Assembly (NCBI GenBank): GCA_947630415.1
Contig: CANRHM010000060.1
Location: 1 to 7,719 of the forward strand
Reading direction: 5' to 3'
Origin: an uncultured Bacilli bacterium
Lineage (GTDB): Bacteria > Bacillota_I > Bacilli_A > RF39 > UBA660
Length of the DNA stretch: 7,719 nucleotides
Part shown: positions 5,960 to 7,719 of the stretch, piece by piece
How the letters are laid out: each line of letters starts with the position of its first letter
Position numbering within the stretch: position 1 is the stretch's first letter
Program-made: the position numbers and the translations under genes
The notes under the pieces: model-generated
Told to the model about the DNA's origin: nothing
What the model saw: the letters and a program-made list of their open reading frames with translations, nothing else
Database searches by the model: none

Positions 5960-7126
5960 ATGAAATTCAAAAGAATATTTCTATTAGTATTAGATTCCCT
6001 TGGAGTAGGGGAGGCAATTGATGCGAATAGGTACGAAGACGAAGGGTGTAATACTTTAGGACATATCAAAGAAAATTACAATTTATTTATACCTAATTTA
6101 CAAAAGTTAGGCTTCTTAAATACGTTACAAATGGATGAAAATAACGAAGTAGAAGCTTATTATACGATTGCTAAACCTACAAATGTTGGAAAAGATAGTC
6201 TATCGGGTCATTACGAATTGGTAGGTATTAAAAATTCGGTCCCTTTCTCAAACTTTACAGAAACGGGATTTCCAAGAGAACTCATCGACCAAATTGAAAT
6301 GATTACGGGTAGAAGAGTGATTGGTAATAAATGTATGGATCCTGAAATCATTTTAAAAGAATTAGGAGACCGTCATATGCAATATGGTTCGTTGATTGTC
6401 TTTATGTCAAATGATGCCAATATTCAAGTAGCAGCCCATGAAGATGTAGTTCCTTTATCGAAACTTTACCAGTACTGCGAAAAGATACGTAAACTTACCA
6501 TGCGTGAAGAGTGGAGAGTAGGGCGTGTTATTGCAAGACCTTTTACGGGAAAGAATGGAAAATATAAATTTACCAACGAACGTAAAGATTATGCGGTAAA
6601 ACCTCCTAAAAAGACGGTTTTAGACTTCTTAAAGGATCATTCTTATAGTGTTATTGGAATAGGGAAGATTAGTGACATTTTTGATGGTGAGGGGATTACT
6701 AAAACGATGAAGGCAACAACCAATATGGATGTCATCAATAAACTAACCGATGTCATGGAAAAGAACTTTACTGGTCTTTGTATGGCCAATATGTCAGATT
6801 TTGATTCCATCTATGGTCATAAACGTGATTTAGAGGGCTATGCCAATGCGATTGAGGATTTAGATGTAGAAATACCCATGATTTTAAATAAACTCAATAA
6901 CGACGATTTATTGATTATTACGGCAGACCATGGAAATGATCCTACGTTTAAAGGAAACTCGCACACGAGAGAAAACGTTCCTGTTATTCTATTTGGTAGA
7001 GACTTTAAAGAGCCTAAACGCTTAGAAATCTTAAATAGTATGGCTGATATTGCTGCAACCATCGCTGATAACTTCGAAGTTGAAAAACCAGAAATTGGTA
7101 CAAGTTTTCTAGATGATTTAAAATAG
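5960..7126 (+). CDS. deoB: Phosphopentomutase DeoB, with altered nucleophile motif
   Basis: DeoB interconverts (deoxy)ribose 1-phosphate and 5-phosphate in cytoplasmic nucleoside salvage. It is an alkaline-phosphatase-superfamily enzyme with two Mn ions. The 388-aa length is normal (the Bacillus cereus enzyme is about 394). Expected metal ligands are visible: D12 (LVLDSLGVGEA), D282 and H287 (DFDSIYGHKRD), D323 and H324 (TADHGND) and H335 (SHTREN). D152, in the DANIQVAAHE segment, aligns with a conserved active-site Asp. RVIARPF (189-195) and IGKISDIFDGEG are also intact. Two oddities stand out. The nucleophile motif GKDTxTGHWE reads GKDSLSGHYE, so the phosphorylated Thr is Ser80. The family's PASGTE stretch after IGNK reads CMDPEI (125-130). 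The start has AAAGGAG (5946-5952) at 7-nt spacing. It follows the unknown gene by 15 bp and precedes folD by 15 bp. DeoB identity is secure; altered kinetics or substrate preference is possible. Confidence 0.93.
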   Translation: MKFKRIFLLVLDSLGVGEAIDANRYEDEGCNTLGHIKENYNLFIPNLQKLGFLNTLQMDENNEVEAYYTIAKPTNVGKDSLSGHYELVGIKNSVPFSNFTETGFPRELIDQIEMITGRRVIGNKCMDPEIILKELGDRHMQYGSLIVFMSNDANIQVAAHEDVVPLSKLYQYCEKIRKLTMREEWRVGRVIARPFTGKNGKYKFTNERKDYAVKPPKKTVLDFLKDHSYSVIGIGKISDIFDGEGITKTMKATTNMDVINKLTDVMEKNFTGLCMANMSDFDSIYGHKRDLEGYANAIEDLDVEIPMILNKLNNDDLLIITADHGNDPTFKGNSHTRENVPVILFGRDFKEPKRLEILNSMADIAATIADNFEVEKPEIGTSFLDDLK

Positions 7127-7141
7127 AAAAGAGGGATATCT

Positions 7142-7719
7142 GTGTCTATTCAGATGGATGGAAAAAGAATCAGTAATGAATTAAAAGAACGTATTTCGAT
7201 AGAAGCTGACCGTTCTTTGTTAGAATATGGAAGACCTCCTTTTTTAGTTACATTATTGGTAGGAGGCGATCCTGCTAGTATGATGTAGGTTCAATTGTAA
7301 AAGAAAGCCTGCCTTGAAGTAGGTATTTTGAATCAAGTATTTGCTTATGAATCGATTACCGAAGAAGAGATTCTTTCTTTAATCCATAAATGGAATAAAA
7401 TGGAAGAAGTGGATGGAATTTTAATACAACATCCACTTCCAGAAGGAATCGATGAAAAAACTTGTTTTCGTGCTATTGCACCAGATAAAGATATCGATGG
7501 TTTGTCAGGTAAATCCGATTTTAAAGGCGCGACCGCTGAAGCTATTATGAATATGCTTGATTACTATGGTATTGAGGTGGAAGGTAAAAATGCCGTTGTG
7601 GTCGGAAGAAGTACGATTGTTGGAAAACCTACTGCTGATCTATTATTAGAAAAGAATGCAACTGTTACGATTTGTCACTCTAAAACCAAGAATCTTAAAG
7701 ATTATTTAAAGAAAGCGGA
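7142..7719 (+). pseudogene. folD: folD remnant: methylenetetrahydrofolate dehydrogenase/cyclohydrolase with two internal stops (3' end outside window)
   Basis: Intact FolD is a cytoplasmic bifunctional enzyme that oxidises 5,10-methylene-THF and hydrolyses the methenyl product to 10-formyl-THF. Translation would start at GTG 7142, with AGAGGG (7130-7135) at 6-nt spacing. The frame encodes IQMDGKRISNELKERI, then LVTLLVGGDPASMM, then TAG (7286-7288), VQL, TAA (7298-7300), KKACLEVGI, and stays open to the window end. Downstream it has ILIQHPLPEGID, APDKDIDG, the Rossmann motif VVVGRSTIVGKPTADLLL and TICHSKTKNL. The stops occupy codons 49 and 53, exactly the Tyr and Lys of the catalytic YVxxK motif. 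In addition, the loop between DKDIDG and ATAEAIM (near 7500-7535) looks about 10 residues shorter than in the family, and the usual PCTP is GATA. There is no frameshift. A C-terminal piece could reinitiate at ATG 7400, but with a poor ribosome site. TAA and TAG end other genes here, so recoding is unlikely. Confidence 0.85.

Noticed and set aside
7286..7300. Stop-codon recoding (TAG/TAA read as amino acids) in folD
   Set aside because: TAG ends rarA, deoB and the 219-aa gene, and TAA ends dnaJ, both paralogs and xerD. Reassigning both codons is not credible, and no selenocysteine- or pyrrolysine-type context is seen.
1..7719. Mycoplasma-type code (TGA as Trp)
   Set aside because: All visible Trp codons are TGG and no gene needs TGA read through. 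The absence of TGA stops in seven genes is too small a sample to conclude anything.

Overview
The window reads as a chromosomal segment of a low-GC, Bacilli-like Gram-positive or a cell-wall-poor relative (Erysipelotrichales / RF39 / Mollicutes-type lineage). The grounds are strong AGGAGG-type ribosome sites, A/T-rich codon use, TTGNNN/TATAAT promoters with extended -10 boxes, and a xerD-deoB gene order like that of Bacillus (ripX-drm). Trp is written TGG and no frame needs TGA as sense, so the standard code fits. All six complete genes and dnaJ end in TAA or TAG, none in TGA. The lineage is inferred, not proven.

Layout. (1) 1-354: the C-terminal end of dnaJ, followed by a weak terminator. 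(2) 456-3035: a strong promoter and two tandem genes for unrecognised membrane proteins of 438 and 412 aa. They are divergent paralogs of each other: each has an N-terminal soluble domain with a C-P-I motif, a charged helical stretch, a two-helix membrane hairpin, an LLR-x-IY...NPY-x-G segment and a G-K-x-x-Y-x-K-K C-terminus. (3) 3044-4276, minus strand: rarA (mgsA), a replication-associated AAA+ ATPase, converging on the paralog pair through a shared bidirectional terminator. (4) 4371-7719: a plus-strand operon of xerD (tyrosine recombinase), a 219-aa unknown coiled-coil/membrane-hairpin protein, deoB (phosphopentomutase) and a broken folD that runs off the window.

How the parts relate. rarA (stalled-fork maintenance) and xerD (chromosome dimer resolution) diverge from a 94-bp intergenic region. 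deoB serves nucleoside salvage and folD would serve one-carbon metabolism. The unknown 219-aa gene sits between xerD and deoB and must be co-transcribed with them. I found no IS elements, phage genes, CRISPR arrays, tRNAs or rRNAs.

Most worth a second look: the tandem membrane paralogs; a hairpin that would hide the first paralog's ribosome site only in read-through mRNA from dnaJ; a DeoB with Ser in place of the phosphorylated Thr and a lost PASGTE motif; and a folD whose two in-frame stop codons fall exactly on the catalytic Tyr and Lys positions.
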